A DNA stretch of 64,000 nucleotides from Mesobacillus boroniphilus JCM 21738 (lineage in GTDB: Bacteria > Bacillota > Bacilli > Bacillales > Cytobacillaceae). A program made the position numbers and the translations under genes. The notes beneath the pieces are model-generated. The model ran no database searches, was not told the origin of the DNA, and was given only the letters and a program-made list of their open reading frames with translations. Shown here piece by piece: positions 7,916-17,820 of the stretch (within the stretch, counting starts at the first letter, position 1; every line of letters begins with the position of its first letter). The DNA is taken from positions 1 through 64,000 of the forward strand of contig NZ_BAUW01000003.1 of assembly GCF_000517385.1 (NCBI RefSeq), given 5' to 3'.

Positions 7916-8118
7916 GGTGCCTTCTCTCCCTATTGATATCCTAAATTAAATTATAGTTGAATGACAGAAATATAAAATGATTTTTTTAAATTTGCTATAA
8001 GATAGGTCTTTTTACATGTTTTTATACAAAATAATGGAACTTATATTGAATGTGTTTTACAAACGGCAGACAGGGAATTTTAATAGTGGAGATTTTTTTA
8101 AAAGGAGATGTTGAATAT

Positions 8119-8635
8119 ATGGGTAAAAAAAATTGCCTGTTTAATAACCGATTTATTTGAAGATGTGGAATATCTTGAGCCTTCACGTGCTTTCAGTGAA
8201 GCCGGGCATGAAGTGGTGACGATTGAAAAAGAGCAGGGTAAAACCGTAACCGGAAAGAAGGAAAAAGCTGAGGTTAAAATTGATGAAAGCATCGATAACG
8301 TCAAGCCGGAAGATTTTGATGCATTATTCATTCCGGGCGGCTTCTCCCCGGATCAGCTGCGTGAAGACGAGCGGTTCGTCCAATTTGCCAAGGCATTCAT
8401 GGACGAGAAGAAACCAGTCTTCGCCATCTGCCATGGACCGCAGCTGTTGCTTACTGCAAAAACGCTTGAAGGCAGAGGAGCCACCGGTTATAAATCCATC
8501 CGCGTCGACATGGAATATGCCGGAGCGAAATACATGGACAAAGAAGTCGTCGTTTGCTGTAATCAACTCGTGACCAGCAGGGAGCCGAAGGATATCCCGG
8601 CATTCAATCGCGAAGCACTAAAAGTGTTGCAATAA
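8119..8635 (+). CDS. PfpI/DJ-1 family protein (YraA-like general stress protein)
   Basis: About 172 residues. The N-terminus KKIACLITDLFEDVEYLEPS, the conserved Glu in RAFSEAGHEV, and the nucleophile elbow FAICHGPQLLLTA (Cys-His) define the type 1 glutamine-amidotransferase-like PfpI group, whose members act as deglycases or chaperones in stress. AAAGGAG precedes ATG 8119, giving MGKK, but the A run is one base too long (eight A) to keep that start in frame. A start at 8108 would be in frame but has no spacing from the ribosome-binding site. A run-length error at 8124-8131 is the simplest explanation. Confidence 0.85.
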
Positions 8636-8646
8636 AATTGGTGAGG

Positions 8647-8677
8647 AACCCTTTTGCTGAGGCAGAAGGGTTTTTTA
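8647..8677 (+). terminator. Terminator after the PfpI gene
   Basis: AACCCTTTTGC pairs with GCAGAAGGGTT, followed by TTTTT. Confidence 0.85.
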
Positions 8678-8707
8678 TTGGGCGTTTGTCGCGGCGGTTT
8701 TTAAAAA

Positions 8708-8846
8708 TGGAAAAAACACGTGAAATTTCCAGTTCGCTATAAAAAAGAGATTTTCGCTATAAAAACGAAAAAGTCGCTATAAAAAAGGGGAAGTCGCTAT
8801 AAAAACGAAAAAATCGCTATAATAATGAATTTTTCGCTATAAAAAT
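8708..8846. repeat. Phased array A: six CGCTATAA units at exactly 20-bp steps
   Basis: The hexamer CGCTAT ends at 8740, 8760, 8780, 8800, 8820 and 8840, a strict 20-bp step. Units read TCGCTATAAAAA followed by a variable 8 bases. The array opens with an inverted repeat, GGAAAAAA ... TTTCC (8709-8730), running straight into AGTTCGC. Arrays at 16485 and 41003 share this opening and the six-unit layout. Confidence 0.85.
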
Positions 8847-9004
8847 CTATTGATGAGATTTTTCATAGGAGTAAAGTGAGTCTATATAACAAAATCAAGC
8901 CAAACTAAGGCTATTTTCATTCTGTTATCCGCAAAATGGTTCATTTTGCCGGATATCTTCATATAAGATAATATAGAATTGAATTGATTCGGGGAGATGA
9001 CGGA

Positions 9005-9754
9005 ATGATTGTTTTAAAATCGGCACGTGAGATTGAAAATATGAAGGCAGCGGGCAAGCTGCTCGCTTCCGTGCATAAAGAGTTGCGCAAACTGATCAAG
9101 CCGGGGGTAACCACATGGGAAATTGACCAGTTTGTCGAGGATTATTTAAAAAAGAATGGAGCCACTCCTCAGCAGAAGGGTTACCGTAATTATCAATATG
9201 CAACATGTGCCAGTATCAATGATGAGGTATGCCACGGCTTTCCTCGAAAAGAGGCGCTGAACGATGGCGATATTGTAACGATAGATATGGTCGTAAACCT
9301 GAATGGCGCACTGGCTGATTCAGCTTGGAGCTACGCTGTCGGGAATGTGAGAGAACAATCACAAAAGCTGCTTGATGTGACAAAAGAGGCATTATATCGC
9401 GGTATTGCTGCCTCCGTACCTGGAAACCGGGTTGGCGATATCGGTCATGCGATTCAGTCATATGTGGAGGGAGAAGGTTTTTCGGTTGTCCGTGAATTTA
9501 TCGGCCATGGCATCGGCTCGGTGATTCATGAGAAGCCAGATATCCCGCATTATGGTCTGCCGGGCAAGGGGCCAAGGCTGAAGGAAGGCATGGTATTTAC
9601 CATCGAACCAATGGTTAATATCGGTGAATGGAAAACGAAGATGGATTCTAACGGCTGGACAGCAAGAACAGTGGACGGCATGCTGTCCGCGCAGTATGAA
9701 CATACCATTGCGATCACCAAAGATGGACCGGTCATCTTAACGAAACAGGAATAA
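9005..9754 (+). CDS. map: Methionine aminopeptidase, type I
   Basis: 249 residues. It removes the initiator methionine from new proteins. The metal site residues can be followed: Asp in VTIDMVV, Asp in ALADSAW, His in FIGHGIG, Glu in FTIEPMV and Glu in QYEHTI, as in the family. No N-terminal zinc extension is present. ATG 9005 follows GGGGAGATG. Unlike the housekeeping map in the ribosomal-protein cluster, this copy stands alone, so it is probably a second MetAP (YflG-like). Array A lies upstream. Confidence 0.92.
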   Translation: MIVLKSAREIENMKAAGKLLASVHKELRKLIKPGVTTWEIDQFVEDYLKKNGATPQQKGYRNYQYATCASINDEVCHGFPRKEALNDGDIVTIDMVVNLNGALADSAWSYAVGNVREQSQKLLDVTKEALYRGIAASVPGNRVGDIGHAIQSYVEGEGFSVVREFIGHGIGSVIHEKPDIPHYGLPGKGPRLKEGMVFTIEPMVNIGEWKTKMDSNGWTARTVDGMLSAQYEHTIAITKDGPVILTKQE

Positions 9755-9875
9755 CAATCAAGCGGGCTGAACACGAGCTAATCCCTATTTTTATAAAAGG
9801 AATGAAAAAACTTTTCACTTTTCACAAATAATAATGAAATCGCCGTCAAAAAGAACAATAAAAGGAGACAATAAA

Positions 9876-10736
9876 ATGGCAAGTGAGCTGAATGGGCAAA
9901 ATGTCATCGTTAAGATTAAAGCCATCTACCCGTCACTTTCTTCGAAGGAGAAGGCGGTAGCGGATTATATTTTGACCAATCCGAAAGAAATCATCCATTT
10001 ATCAATCACTGAGTTTTCGGAGAATGCTTCTGTCGCGGAGGCAACCATTTTCCGTTTTTGCAAAAGGCTTGGATTTCGGGGTTATCAAGCTTTTAAAATT
10101 GCGCTTGCGAGTGAAGTTGTGGAACCGATCAAGAATATCCACGAAGAAATAAAGGAAGAGGATCAAGTTATTACTCTTGCAGAAAAGATTTTTGCCGGGC
10201 ATATCGAGGCAATGCAAGAAACGCTTAATCTTCTGGATGGAAAGGTTCTTGAAAACATTATTGATGTGCTTGCAAAGGGAACACGGATTGATTTTTACGG
10301 ATCAGGCGGTTCGTCGGCAATCGCACTCGATGCATACCATAAGTTTCTGCGGACAGGCATCAACTGCAATGCCCACAGTGACGGACACCAGCAAATCATT
10401 TCCGCCGCGCTGCTCCGTCCCGGACAGGCAGCGGTTGGAATTTCACATAGCGGCAGCAATAAAGATGTCATAGAAGCACTGAGGATTGCAAAAGCTAATG
10501 GAGCAGCAACAATCGCTATCACAAGCCACTTTAAGTCTCCGTTATCCAGGGAAGCGGATCACGTTTTGTACACGACCTCACGCGAAACGCTATTCCGGTC
10601 AGAGGCATTAGCATCAAGGCTGGTCCAATTAAGTTTAATCGATGTGCTTCATGTAGCGGTTTCAGTACGCAGGCAGGAACAAACTCTTGATAACTTGCAA
10701 AAAATAAGGGAAGCCATTTCGATAAAAAGATATTAA
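9876..10736 (+). CDS. RpiR/MurR-family regulator
   Basis: 286 residues. N-terminal HTH_6 domain (about 1-80): SSKEKAVADYILTNPKEIIH and SVAEATIFRFCKRLGFRGYQ. The C-terminal SIS sugar-phosphate domain (about 120-260) contains FYGSGGSSAIALDAYHKF and GISHSGSNKDVIEALRIAKA. The gene lies just upstream of a 6-phosphogluconate dehydrogenase on the same strand, so a phosphogluconate or related sugar phosphate is the likely effector. Start ATG 9876 follows AAAGGAG. Confidence 0.88.
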   Translation: MASELNGQNVIVKIKAIYPSLSSKEKAVADYILTNPKEIIHLSITEFSENASVAEATIFRFCKRLGFRGYQAFKIALASEVVEPIKNIHEEIKEEDQVITLAEKIFAGHIEAMQETLNLLDGKVLENIIDVLAKGTRIDFYGSGGSSAIALDAYHKFLRTGINCNAHSDGHQQIISAALLRPGQAAVGISHSGSNKDVIEALRIAKANGAATIAITSHFKSPLSREADHVLYTTSRETLFRSEALASRLVQLSLIDVLHVAVSVRRQEQTLDNLQKIREAISIKRY

Positions 10737-10885
10737 GATGAAAATTATTTTCTTATTTTAGATATACATACGAAAAAATATTTGATACTATCTTTGTATA
10801 AAGTTCTTTTCGTAAATAAGAAACTGTTCGAAAAACTAACAATAAATGCGAAATAGCATTTTAAACGAAAAAGGAGTGCATCTAC

Positions 10886-11786
10886 GTGAAACTAGGAATG
10901 GTCGCCTTGGCAAAATGGGCTATAACTTGGTATTGAATCTGATGGAAAATGGCCATGAGGCTGTGGCTAATGACATTAATGAAGAAGCTATGCAGAAAAT
11001 TAAAGCAGAAGGTGCTGAGATTGCTGCAGATTATAAAACAATGGTGGACATGCTGCCAAAGCCGCGTGTGATTTGGCTGATGATCCCTGCTGGCGACCTG
11101 GTCGACCAGGTAATTGAAAAGTTCACGCCATACTTAGAAGAGGGCGATATCCTTATTGATGGAGGAAACTCAAACTATAAGGATACGTTAAGACGTGCTG
11201 AAAAGCTTTCAGCAGCAGGCATTCAGTTCATGGATGTCGGAACAAGCGGCGGCATGGAAGGTGCTCGTAACGGTGCCTGCACAATGATTGGCGGCGATGC
11301 AGAAGTTTTTGCACATGTTGAGCCAATCTTCAAGGACATTTCGATTGAAAACGGCTATCTCTACACAGGTAAGGTTGGAAGCGGCATTTCTTGAAAATGG
11401 TCCATAACGGTATTGAGTATGGTATGATGCAGGCAATTGCCGAAGGGTTTGAAATCCTCGAAAAGAGCCCGTTCAATTATGACTACAAGGAAGTTTCTCG
11501 CGTTTGGAACCACGGCTCCGTCATCCGCAGCTGGCTGATGGAATTGATGGAAAATGCGTTCTCCAAAGAGCCAAAGCTTGAAAGCATCAAAGGCGTCATG
11601 CATTCATCAGGAGAAGGGAAATGGACAGTTGAAACAGCACTGGACCTGCAAACAGCAGCACCAGTTATCGCGCTGTCACTGATGATGCGCTACCGTTCAC
11701 TTGAAGACGATACATTCACAGGAAAAGTCGTTGCGGCATTAAGAAACGAATTCGGCGGCCACGCTGTAGAGCGAAAAGAAGATTAA
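10886..11786 (+). CDS. gnd: 6-phosphogluconate dehydrogenase, YqeC/GndA type (two frame breaks)
   Basis: Oxidative decarboxylation of 6-phosphogluconate to ribulose-5-phosphate. About 300 residues, the short form. GTG 10886 follows AAGGAG and gives MKLGMVGLGKMG, once one G is restored near 10904 in GTCGCC. The signature IDGGNSNYKD and SGGMEGARNG are visible. A second break at 11389 (GGCATTT for GGCCATTT) interrupts GSGHFLKMVHNGIEYG; after it the C-terminal helical domain continues to 11786. Both breaks are single missing bases next to an identical base. The RpiR regulator is immediately upstream. Confidence 0.9.
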
Positions 11787-11793
11787 GATTCAG

Positions 11794-11824
11794 GTTCTCC
11801 TCTAAATGAGGGGAACTTTTTTTA
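11794..11824 (+). terminator. Terminator after gnd
   Basis: GTTCTCCTC pairs with GAGGGGAAC, followed by TTTTTTT. Confidence 0.85.
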
Positions 11825-11943
11825 TTTTAGGCAGAAATGAACATATACCCTTATACTTTCATAAAATTATCCTTTTTTGCAAGATGGCTACGTTACTTTT
11901 TCCGTTATAGTGGAAGTGAATACTGGAATTGGGGGCGCAGGCT

Positions 11944-12951
11944 TTGAAAACAAAGTGGTATTTCTTTTTTCTGACAACGATTGCCATATCGGCTATTATA
12001 TATGCATTTCTGGGAGTCAGGGGAGATGAGCCGGAAGAAATTGGCGTCCTGATGATCGGTGAAAACCGCTATGAGAAGTTTACTGGACTGGAAGCTGGAT
12101 TGAAGGATCTCGGATATAGCGCTAAGGAAGTCCATTTTACGGTAAAAAATGCACATGATGATGAAGTGCTGATTGACAAACAAATCGATCAGCTGCTAGA
12201 GGGTAAACCCAATCTAATTGTTACGCTTGGCGGGATAGAAACCCAGCGTCTGAAAGCGAAAATGGATGAGAAAAACATTGAAATCCCTGTAGTTTTTGCA
12301 GGTCTTGCGGCACCAAAGGAACTTGGATTGATAAAAGATTACAAGTCACCTGGAGGCCTTTTTACTGGTATCAATAACTATCACGCCAGTATTTCTGGCA
12401 AGCGCCTCGAGATGCTGACCTCACTCGTGCCCGCTATTGACAGGGTCCATGTGATTTATGACAGCAAGATTGATGTCAGCAAATTTAGCCTTGAAGAAAC
12501 AAAGGATGCAGCAAAGGACTTGGGGGTAGCAATTTCCCCATGCGATGCCAGCTCGAAGGAATGCCTGGAAACTCTATGGAAATCTGTCGGTGATGGCGAG
12601 GCAATCCTCGTCCTGCCTAGCTTCAGGATTGAATCTCTGACTGATGAAATTGTGAAACTGACAGAGGAGAAAAAAGTCCCGGCTATGGGAATGTATGATT
12701 TTGAAGCGGAAAAAGGGTTGCTTGCAAGCTACGGATCCAGCTTTTATTCTCAGGGCTACCAGGCATCAAGGTTTGTCAGCTTGATTTTACAGGGAAACAA
12801 GCCAGGGGAATTGCCTGTCGAACTGCCCGATGGCATTCGTTTTGTCGTCAACCAGCAAACGAAGGATGCGCTTGGAGTCGCCATAAATCAGGATTTGCTG
12901 CATATCGCCGAGCTGATACACCCTGAAGTGCAAGGAGGCAGGAAGCGATGA
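11944..12951 (+). CDS. ABC-type substrate-binding protein of the PF04392 type, sensor-linked
   Basis: About 335 residues, TTG start at 11944 after GGGGG. One N-terminal hydrophobic segment (FFFLTTIAISAIIYAFLGV) exports or anchors it outside the membrane. The rest resembles TrpX/ABC_sub_bind proteins: GVLMIGENRYEKFTGLEAGL, LIVTLGG, PVVFAGLAAP, the two-lobe periplasmic-binding fold. No permease or ATPase is nearby. Its stop overlaps the histidine kinase start by 4 bases (ATGA), so it most likely presents a ligand to that kinase, as TtrS-type kinases carry a built-in binding domain. The ligand is unknown. Confidence 0.8.
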   Translation: MKTKWYFFFLTTIAISAIIYAFLGVRGDEPEEIGVLMIGENRYEKFTGLEAGLKDLGYSAKEVHFTVKNAHDDEVLIDKQIDQLLEGKPNLIVTLGGIETQRLKAKMDEKNIEIPVVFAGLAAPKELGLIKDYKSPGGLFTGINNYHASISGKRLEMLTSLVPAIDRVHVIYDSKIDVSKFSLEETKDAAKDLGVAISPCDASSKECLETLWKSVGDGEAILVLPSFRIESLTDEIVKLTEEKKVPAMGMYDFEAEKGLLASYGSSFYSQGYQASRFVSLILQGNKPGELPVELPDGIRFVVNQQTKDALGVAINQDLLHIAELIHPEVQGGRKR

Positions 12952-15139
12952 GAATTCTGATTGATTTCTTGCACTCACAGACAATCCGCAATAAGGTCTT
13001 GGTATTCGGTGTAGTAATGTCGACGATCCCATTGCTGCTGATCAGCTTATTCTACTACTCTTTTGTAAAATCGGATCTGGAAACGAGGATTTTGGAAAAA
13101 CAGCATCTGGTGCTCGAGAATTTATCACGTGAAATTCAGTATGAATTCAGCCAGACATTCCAGCGAATCCAGGTCCTCGCATCTCTTAATCTATTGAATG
13201 AAAAACAAAGTGCATTATATGAGCTCCTGCAGCAAAGCGAATCAGTCGAGGAGGTCATAATTGCCGATGATAAAGGCTTTGTGGAAAAAAGAGTGTCGCG
13301 ATACGAACTCAACATTGCCGGGGATAACGAGCGGTGGTTCACGGATGAAATGTGGTTCCAGCTCCAGACGCTTGACAGGGTATACGGCCAGGTGGAGTTC
13401 AATCAGTATGGCCAGCCTGTAATGAAGTTGGCGATCCCTTTTTACGAAGATGAATCGAAAAAAGCAATCGGAGTGGTTGTCCAGCTTCAGAAAATCATCG
13501 GGAAAATCTCGTCAATGCGCCAGGATCACTCCTCATATATTTATTTAATCGATGATAAAGACCGGGTCATCGCCCATCAGGATTACAGCAAGCTCTGGCA
13601 AAAACAGACGTCTGGCAGCCAGGATGAGATTGGTGTAACTGCTGAGATTGAAGACTTAAACTGGGTGCTTGTGATGGAGCAGCCCAAAACAACGGCTTTT
13701 GCCCCAATCAACAAGATGCTGCAAAGCGGCATAGCCGCAGTCGCGTTGCTGATTTTAACAGTCAGCTTGATCAGCGTATGGGCAGGGCTTTATTTTACAA
13801 GGCCCATTGTTTCCATCGACAGGGAAATGAACAATTTGAAGCAAGGCAGGAAAATCAACCTGTAAAAATGAAAAGGGCCGATGAGCTTGGCAAATTGGCT
13901 GATTCGTTCAATGACATGAGTAAGGAACTGCTTGAAAAATCAAGACTTCTCGAGCAAGAGAAGGAAAGGCTGGATGTTGTAGTAAACGGAATTGGTGCCG
14001 GGCTGGCGCTCGTGACAAAAGAGTACCGGATTACCTGGATGAATCCGATTTTAAAAGGGTGGCTGAGGGAGGACCGGTTGACGCTGCCATGTTACGCAGT
14101 GATTGGCGGGGAAAATGCCCCTTGCCTGGATTGTCCGATTACCTGTCCGGATCTTGATAAAATTGCCGACGAAGTCATGAAGTTCAAAGACGGTGCGAAT
14201 GGCGAGCGAATCTTCAGGCACAGAGTGTTTCCGCTCAACCATGCCATCGAGGAAGAAGGCGAATTCCTCGTCGTGCTCGAGGATATCACCGAGCAAAAAC
14301 AAATGGAAGAAACGATGATTCAGACAGATAAACTGAGCGCGCTTGGCATCATGGCGTCGAGCTTCGCACACGAAGTCAATAATCCGCTGGCGACGATCAA
14401 TGTATACGCAGAGGATTTGATCGACAGAATCCAGGCAGGCGACGAAGACCTGGATGAAGATGAAATGGAGCATTATCTCCGCAAAATTAAGGAAAATACC
14501 GAGCGATGCAAACGGATTACCGGAAACCTGCTTAATTTTTCCCGGAAGAATGATTGGACAGAGGACCAGATCCGGGTGAAGGAAATCATCGAAAATAGCG
14601 TCAGTCTTGTCGAGCATCAGCTGAAAAAGCAGCGAATCCAGCTTGAACTTCATGTGGATGAAGCGCTGCCGGCTGTGAATGGGGATGGACTCAAGCTGAT
14701 GCAGGTCATCGTCAACCTGATCAATAATGCAGTCGATGCGATGGAAACAGAAGGAAGGTTAGTTGTTTCTGCTTCAGAAACCAATGGAGAAGCGGTTTCG
14801 ATAAAAGTAAAAGACAGCGGCCACGGAATTCCCGCTGAAGCGATGGATAAACTGTTCGATCCATTCTTCACGACAAAGCCAATTGGAAAAGGAACCGGCC
14901 TTGGCTTGTCAGTGTGTTACGGGATCATCCAGCAGTTCGGCGGAAATATCACGATTGACAGCAAACCATCTGAAGGAACGACGGTGGAAATCCAGCTGCT
15001 GGCAGAGCGTTCGCTGAAGGCAGGGCATGGCGTGGAAAATCAGGCAGGGAAATCTGAAGTTCCAGATGGCTACGGAAACTCAGCACTAGAATCAATGGAG
15101 GTGGGCTATGATGTCAGCAACAAGATTGTTAGTCGTTGA
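12948..15139 (+). CDS. Membrane sensor histidine kinase with HAMP and Cys-rich PAS (frame break near 13855)
   Basis: About 730 residues when one A is restored in AGGAAAATC near 13855. Order: TM1 (about 15-40), extracellular sensor region (about 40-255), TM2 (about 262-282), HAMP, PAS-like domain (about 340-450), HisKA with FAHEVNNPLATI, and HATPase with NLINNAVDAM, DSGHGIP and GTGLGLSVC. The PAS region has three close cysteines (C-x2-C-x3-C in PCLDCPITCPD, bases 14123-14146), a possible redox or metalloid sensor. It overlaps the binding protein upstream and the sigma-54 activator downstream, making a three-gene signalling operon. Confidence 0.9.
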
Positions 15140-16451
15140 CGATGAACAGGATTTGCTTGAGCTTTTGGTGAGAAGGCTGAAGCGTAAGGGATTTGACGTG
15201 GACAGCGCTGGCACAGCCGAGGATGCCCTCGAACTCGTGAAAAAGAATGAATACGACATTGGAGTTTATGACATCCGCCTTCCAGGTATGGATGGCATCG
15301 AGCTTTTAAAAGAAACCAAGAAAGTCCAGCCAGATATCGAGGTGCTGATTTTGACCGGGCACGGGACGATTGATACCGCGATTGAAGCGATGAAGGTGGG
15401 CGCTTTCGATTATATAACAAAGCCTTATAATCTATCAGAATTGGAACTGACGATTGGAAAGGCTGCGGAAAATAAAGCGCTGAAAGAAAAGAATGACTCT
15501 ATGAAAAAAATCATCGCCCAGCATAATGGATTCAATATCATTGGTGACAGTGCCAATTTTAAAGAAGTGCTTGAGATGACAAGAAGGATTGCTGACAGCG
15601 AGGTGCCGGTCCTGATTGAGGGCGAAAGCGGCACCGGCAAGGAGCTGATTGCGAAAGCACTCCATTATTGGAGCTGCCGTGCAGATGAACCATTCGTGCC
15701 GGTGAACTCGGGTGCACTCCCTGAACATCTGCTGGAAAGCGAGCTATTCGGCCATGCCCGCGGTGCATTTACCGGAGCGAGCCAGGATAAGAAAGGCCTT
15801 GTCGAGGCAGCGAAAGCCGGAACACTATTTTTGGATGAGTTGGGCGAGATGCCATTAGCGCTGCAGGTGAAATTGCTGCGCTTCCTTGAAACTGGAGAAT
15901 TCCGCCGGGTCGGTGATGTCCGGGAACGGCATGTTAGCGTCCGCGTCGTTGCCGCCACGAATCGGGATATGGAAAAGGAAGTTGCCGAAGGTCGGTTCCG
16001 TGAAGACTTGTATTACCGGTTGAATGTCGTTAAGCTGACGATTCCGCCGCTGCGTGAACGAAAGGGAGACCTGCCAGCACTGATTGAGCACTTCATCAGG
16101 AAAACGAAAGCCCCTTCGAAGCGGCTGTCCAGTGAAGCTTTCGCTGCCCTTGAAGATTACGATTTTCCGGGAAATGTTCGCGAGCTGAGCCACCTGATTG
16201 AACGCGGCGTGCTGCTATCCAAAGGAAGCATGATTGGAGCCGAGGATTTGCTTTTGCCTCATGCTGGTAAAACAAAGGCTGAGGCACAAGTTCGACTTTC
16301 TCCGCTATGCTCTTTGGAAGAAGTAGAGAAAGTGCACATCGATAACGCCCTGAAGCAGATGAACTGGAACAAAACAAAAGCGGCCGACGTGCTGGGCATC
16401 AGCGTGCGGAATCTTTACAGGAAAATTGATCAATATGGGTTGAAAGAGTAG
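15108..16451 (+). CDS. NtrC-family sigma-54-dependent response regulator
   Basis: 447 residues. Receiver domain (about 5-118) with phospho-acceptor Asp in GVYDIRLPGMDG. AAA+ domain (about 145-375): Walker A GESGTGKE, the sigma-54 contact motif GAFTGA, Walker B TLFLDELGEM. Fis-type HTH at the C-terminus: NWNKTKAADVLGISVRNLYR. It activates RNA polymerase carrying sigma-54 after phosphorylation by the overlapping kinase. A strong -24/-12 promoter lies 1.46 kb downstream before tatA, so the molybdoenzyme operon is its probable target. ATG 15108 follows GGAGGTGGG. Confidence 0.94.
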   Translation: MMSATRLLVVDDEQDLLELLVRRLKRKGFDVDSAGTAEDALELVKKNEYDIGVYDIRLPGMDGIELLKETKKVQPDIEVLILTGHGTIDTAIEAMKVGAFDYITKPYNLSELELTIGKAAENKALKEKNDSMKKIIAQHNGFNIIGDSANFKEVLEMTRRIADSEVPVLIEGESGTGKELIAKALHYWSCRADEPFVPVNSGALPEHLLESELFGHARGAFTGASQDKKGLVEAAKAGTLFLDELGEMPLALQVKLLRFLETGEFRRVGDVRERHVSVRVVAATNRDMEKEVAEGRFREDLYYRLNVVKLTIPPLRERKGDLPALIEHFIRKTKAPSKRLSSEAFAALEDYDFPGNVRELSHLIERGVLLSKGSMIGAEDLLLPHAGKTKAEAQVRLSPLCSLEEVEKVHIDNALKQMNWNKTKAADVLGISVRNLYRKIDQYGLKE

Positions 16452-16484
16452 GAATTATATTGTGTGGAAATGCGGGTAGGCGAA

Positions 16485-16628
16485 CTGGAAAAAAAACGCT
16501 CGGAATTTCCAGTTCGCCAATAAATTTTGATTTTCGCCAATAAGTAGGGTGAAATCGCCAATAAAAATTTATTTTCGCCAATAAAATGAAATTATCGCCA
16601 ATAAAATTGTGAACTCCGCGAATAAAAA
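16485..16628. repeat. Phased array B: six CGCCAATAA units at 20-21 bp
   Basis: CGCCAATAA units start at 16515, 16535, 16556, 16576, 16596 and 16617 (the last CGCGAATAA). The opening is CTGGAAA ... TTTCCAG (16485-16511), then TTCGCC. The last unit, TTGTGAACTCCGC, is also the last unit of array C at 41122-41137. Confidence 0.85.
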
Positions 16629-16705
16629 TGTTCACAAATAAAATAGAAGGTAATTTAAGCTTAAATATCGAATAATAAGAGCATTACAAAGAAGGAGTGA
16701 AGCTT

Positions 16706-17683
16706 TTGATAGCGAAAAAACGATCCATGCCAAAAGAAGTGAGGATTTATGAGGCAATTGTGAGGCGATTACCATTAAATCACCCACGTAAAGCAGAGTT
16801 CGAGACCAAATTATCCATGAAACGCGCAGGGTACAAAGGCGAAAAAGAGTTGGATTACCATATCTCACAAATCGACCACTCTATGTTTACAATCTTACAG
16901 GATATTAGAATCCCCTATAATGAAACTCACTTCCAAATTGACACCTTATTTATCTCCAATTCCTTAATCCTACCGATTGATTCCAAGTATTATGCGGGGA
17001 CACTGGAGTTTTATCCTGAATTCAATCAAATGATCCAATATTTAAACGGAAATGAAAAGGTATATCCTGATCCCATTCTCCAGACGAAAATACAAGCACG
17101 TCAACTGAAAGCATTTCTAATCAGTCATCAATTTTCACCGCCCCCGTTAGAACCGTTCGTTGCCATCACCCATTCACAAGCAATCATCAAAAATCCAACC
17201 CAAAACAAAGAAGTTAGCCAAAGAGTATTTAAGTCCCCTGGCATCTTCTATAAAATCACCCATTACCTGGAAAGATATCAAAAAGAGGAACTATCGAATC
17301 AAGAGATAAAGAAAATAGTTAAACTACTGATGAAAAAACATACACCTTATCTCCCCGATTTAAGAGCACTGAATCTCCCATATGGTGATATCCAGAAAGG
17401 AGTTGAGTGTCCAGCCTGCAATGCATTTGGCATGGAAAGATTTCATAGCATATGGGGGTGTAAGAGATGCGGCCATACTTCAAAGGATGCCCATGTAGCT
17501 GCTTTAAAAGATTTCTTTCTCATTAATAGTCAGTCGATTACTAACGGACAATTCAGGGATTTTCTTGGAATCTCCTCAATACACCAGGCAAGGAGATTGT
17601 TGTCTCATTTGGACTTGAACATATCCGGTGAGAAGAAAGGAAGAGTCTATTCCCCAGGTAAAAGTTTTCCGTTATGGGATTAA
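16706..17683 (+). CDS. NERD-domain (nuclease-related) protein
   Basis: About 325 residues, TTG start at 16706 with AAGGAG eight bases upstream. The NERD core (about 45-160) shows KRAGYKGEKELDYHI, IPYNETHFQIDTLFIS and LPIDSKYYAGTLEF, with the D and K of a nuclease-like fold. A zinc ribbon follows near residues 230-255 (CPACNAFG ... CKRCGH), then a C-terminal helical part. The biochemical role of NERD proteins is unsettled. It separates the sigma-54 activator from its probable target operon and has its own terminator at 17777, so it is likely an insertion into that locus. Confidence 0.85.
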   Translation: MIAKKRSMPKEVRIYEAIVRRLPLNHPRKAEFETKLSMKRAGYKGEKELDYHISQIDHSMFTILQDIRIPYNETHFQIDTLFISNSLILPIDSKYYAGTLEFYPEFNQMIQYLNGNEKVYPDPILQTKIQARQLKAFLISHQFSPPPLEPFVAITHSQAIIKNPTQNKEVSQRVFKSPGIFYKITHYLERYQKEELSNQEIKKIVKLLMKKHTPYLPDLRALNLPYGDIQKGVECPACNAFGMERFHSIWGCKRCGHTSKDAHVAALKDFFLINSQSITNGQFRDFLGISSIHQARRLLSHLDLNISGEKKGRVYSPGKSFPLWD

Positions 17684-17721
17684 GGCTCCAATCTGCATCC
17701 CCTGCCATTCCCTGCACACCA

Positions 17722-17768
17722 TGTCAAAATGTCACATGCCAAATTTGCAACACCATGCCAAAATGGCA
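17722..17768. promoter_or_regulatory. Twin palindromes, candidate enhancer for the sigma-54 activator
   Basis: TGTCAAAATGTCA (17722-17734) and TGCCAAAATGGCA (17756-17768, perfectly symmetrical) share the pattern CCATGyCAAAATGkCACA and start 34 bases apart, close to three helical turns. They lie about 150-190 bases upstream of the -24/-12 promoter, a normal distance for NtrC-type enhancer sites. A related TGCCAAAAAAGTTGGCA overlaps the -24 element. Binding is inferred. Confidence 0.6.
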
Positions 17769-17776
17769 CACAACCT

Positions 17777-17820
17777 GCGGCTGAAACCGAACTGTACATC
17801 CGGTTTCAGCCGCTTTTTGC
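17777..17820 (+). terminator. Terminator after the NERD gene
   Basis: GCGGCTGAAACCG pairs perfectly with CGGTTTCAGCCGC, followed by TTTTTGC. Confidence 0.9.

Noticed and set aside
8708-8846. CRISPR array for the phased repeats (also at 16485, 24171, 41003)
   Set aside because: Repeat cores are only 8-12 bases with 8-12 base fillers, no cas genes are in the window, and fillers are similar to each other. CRISPR repeats and spacers are much longer.
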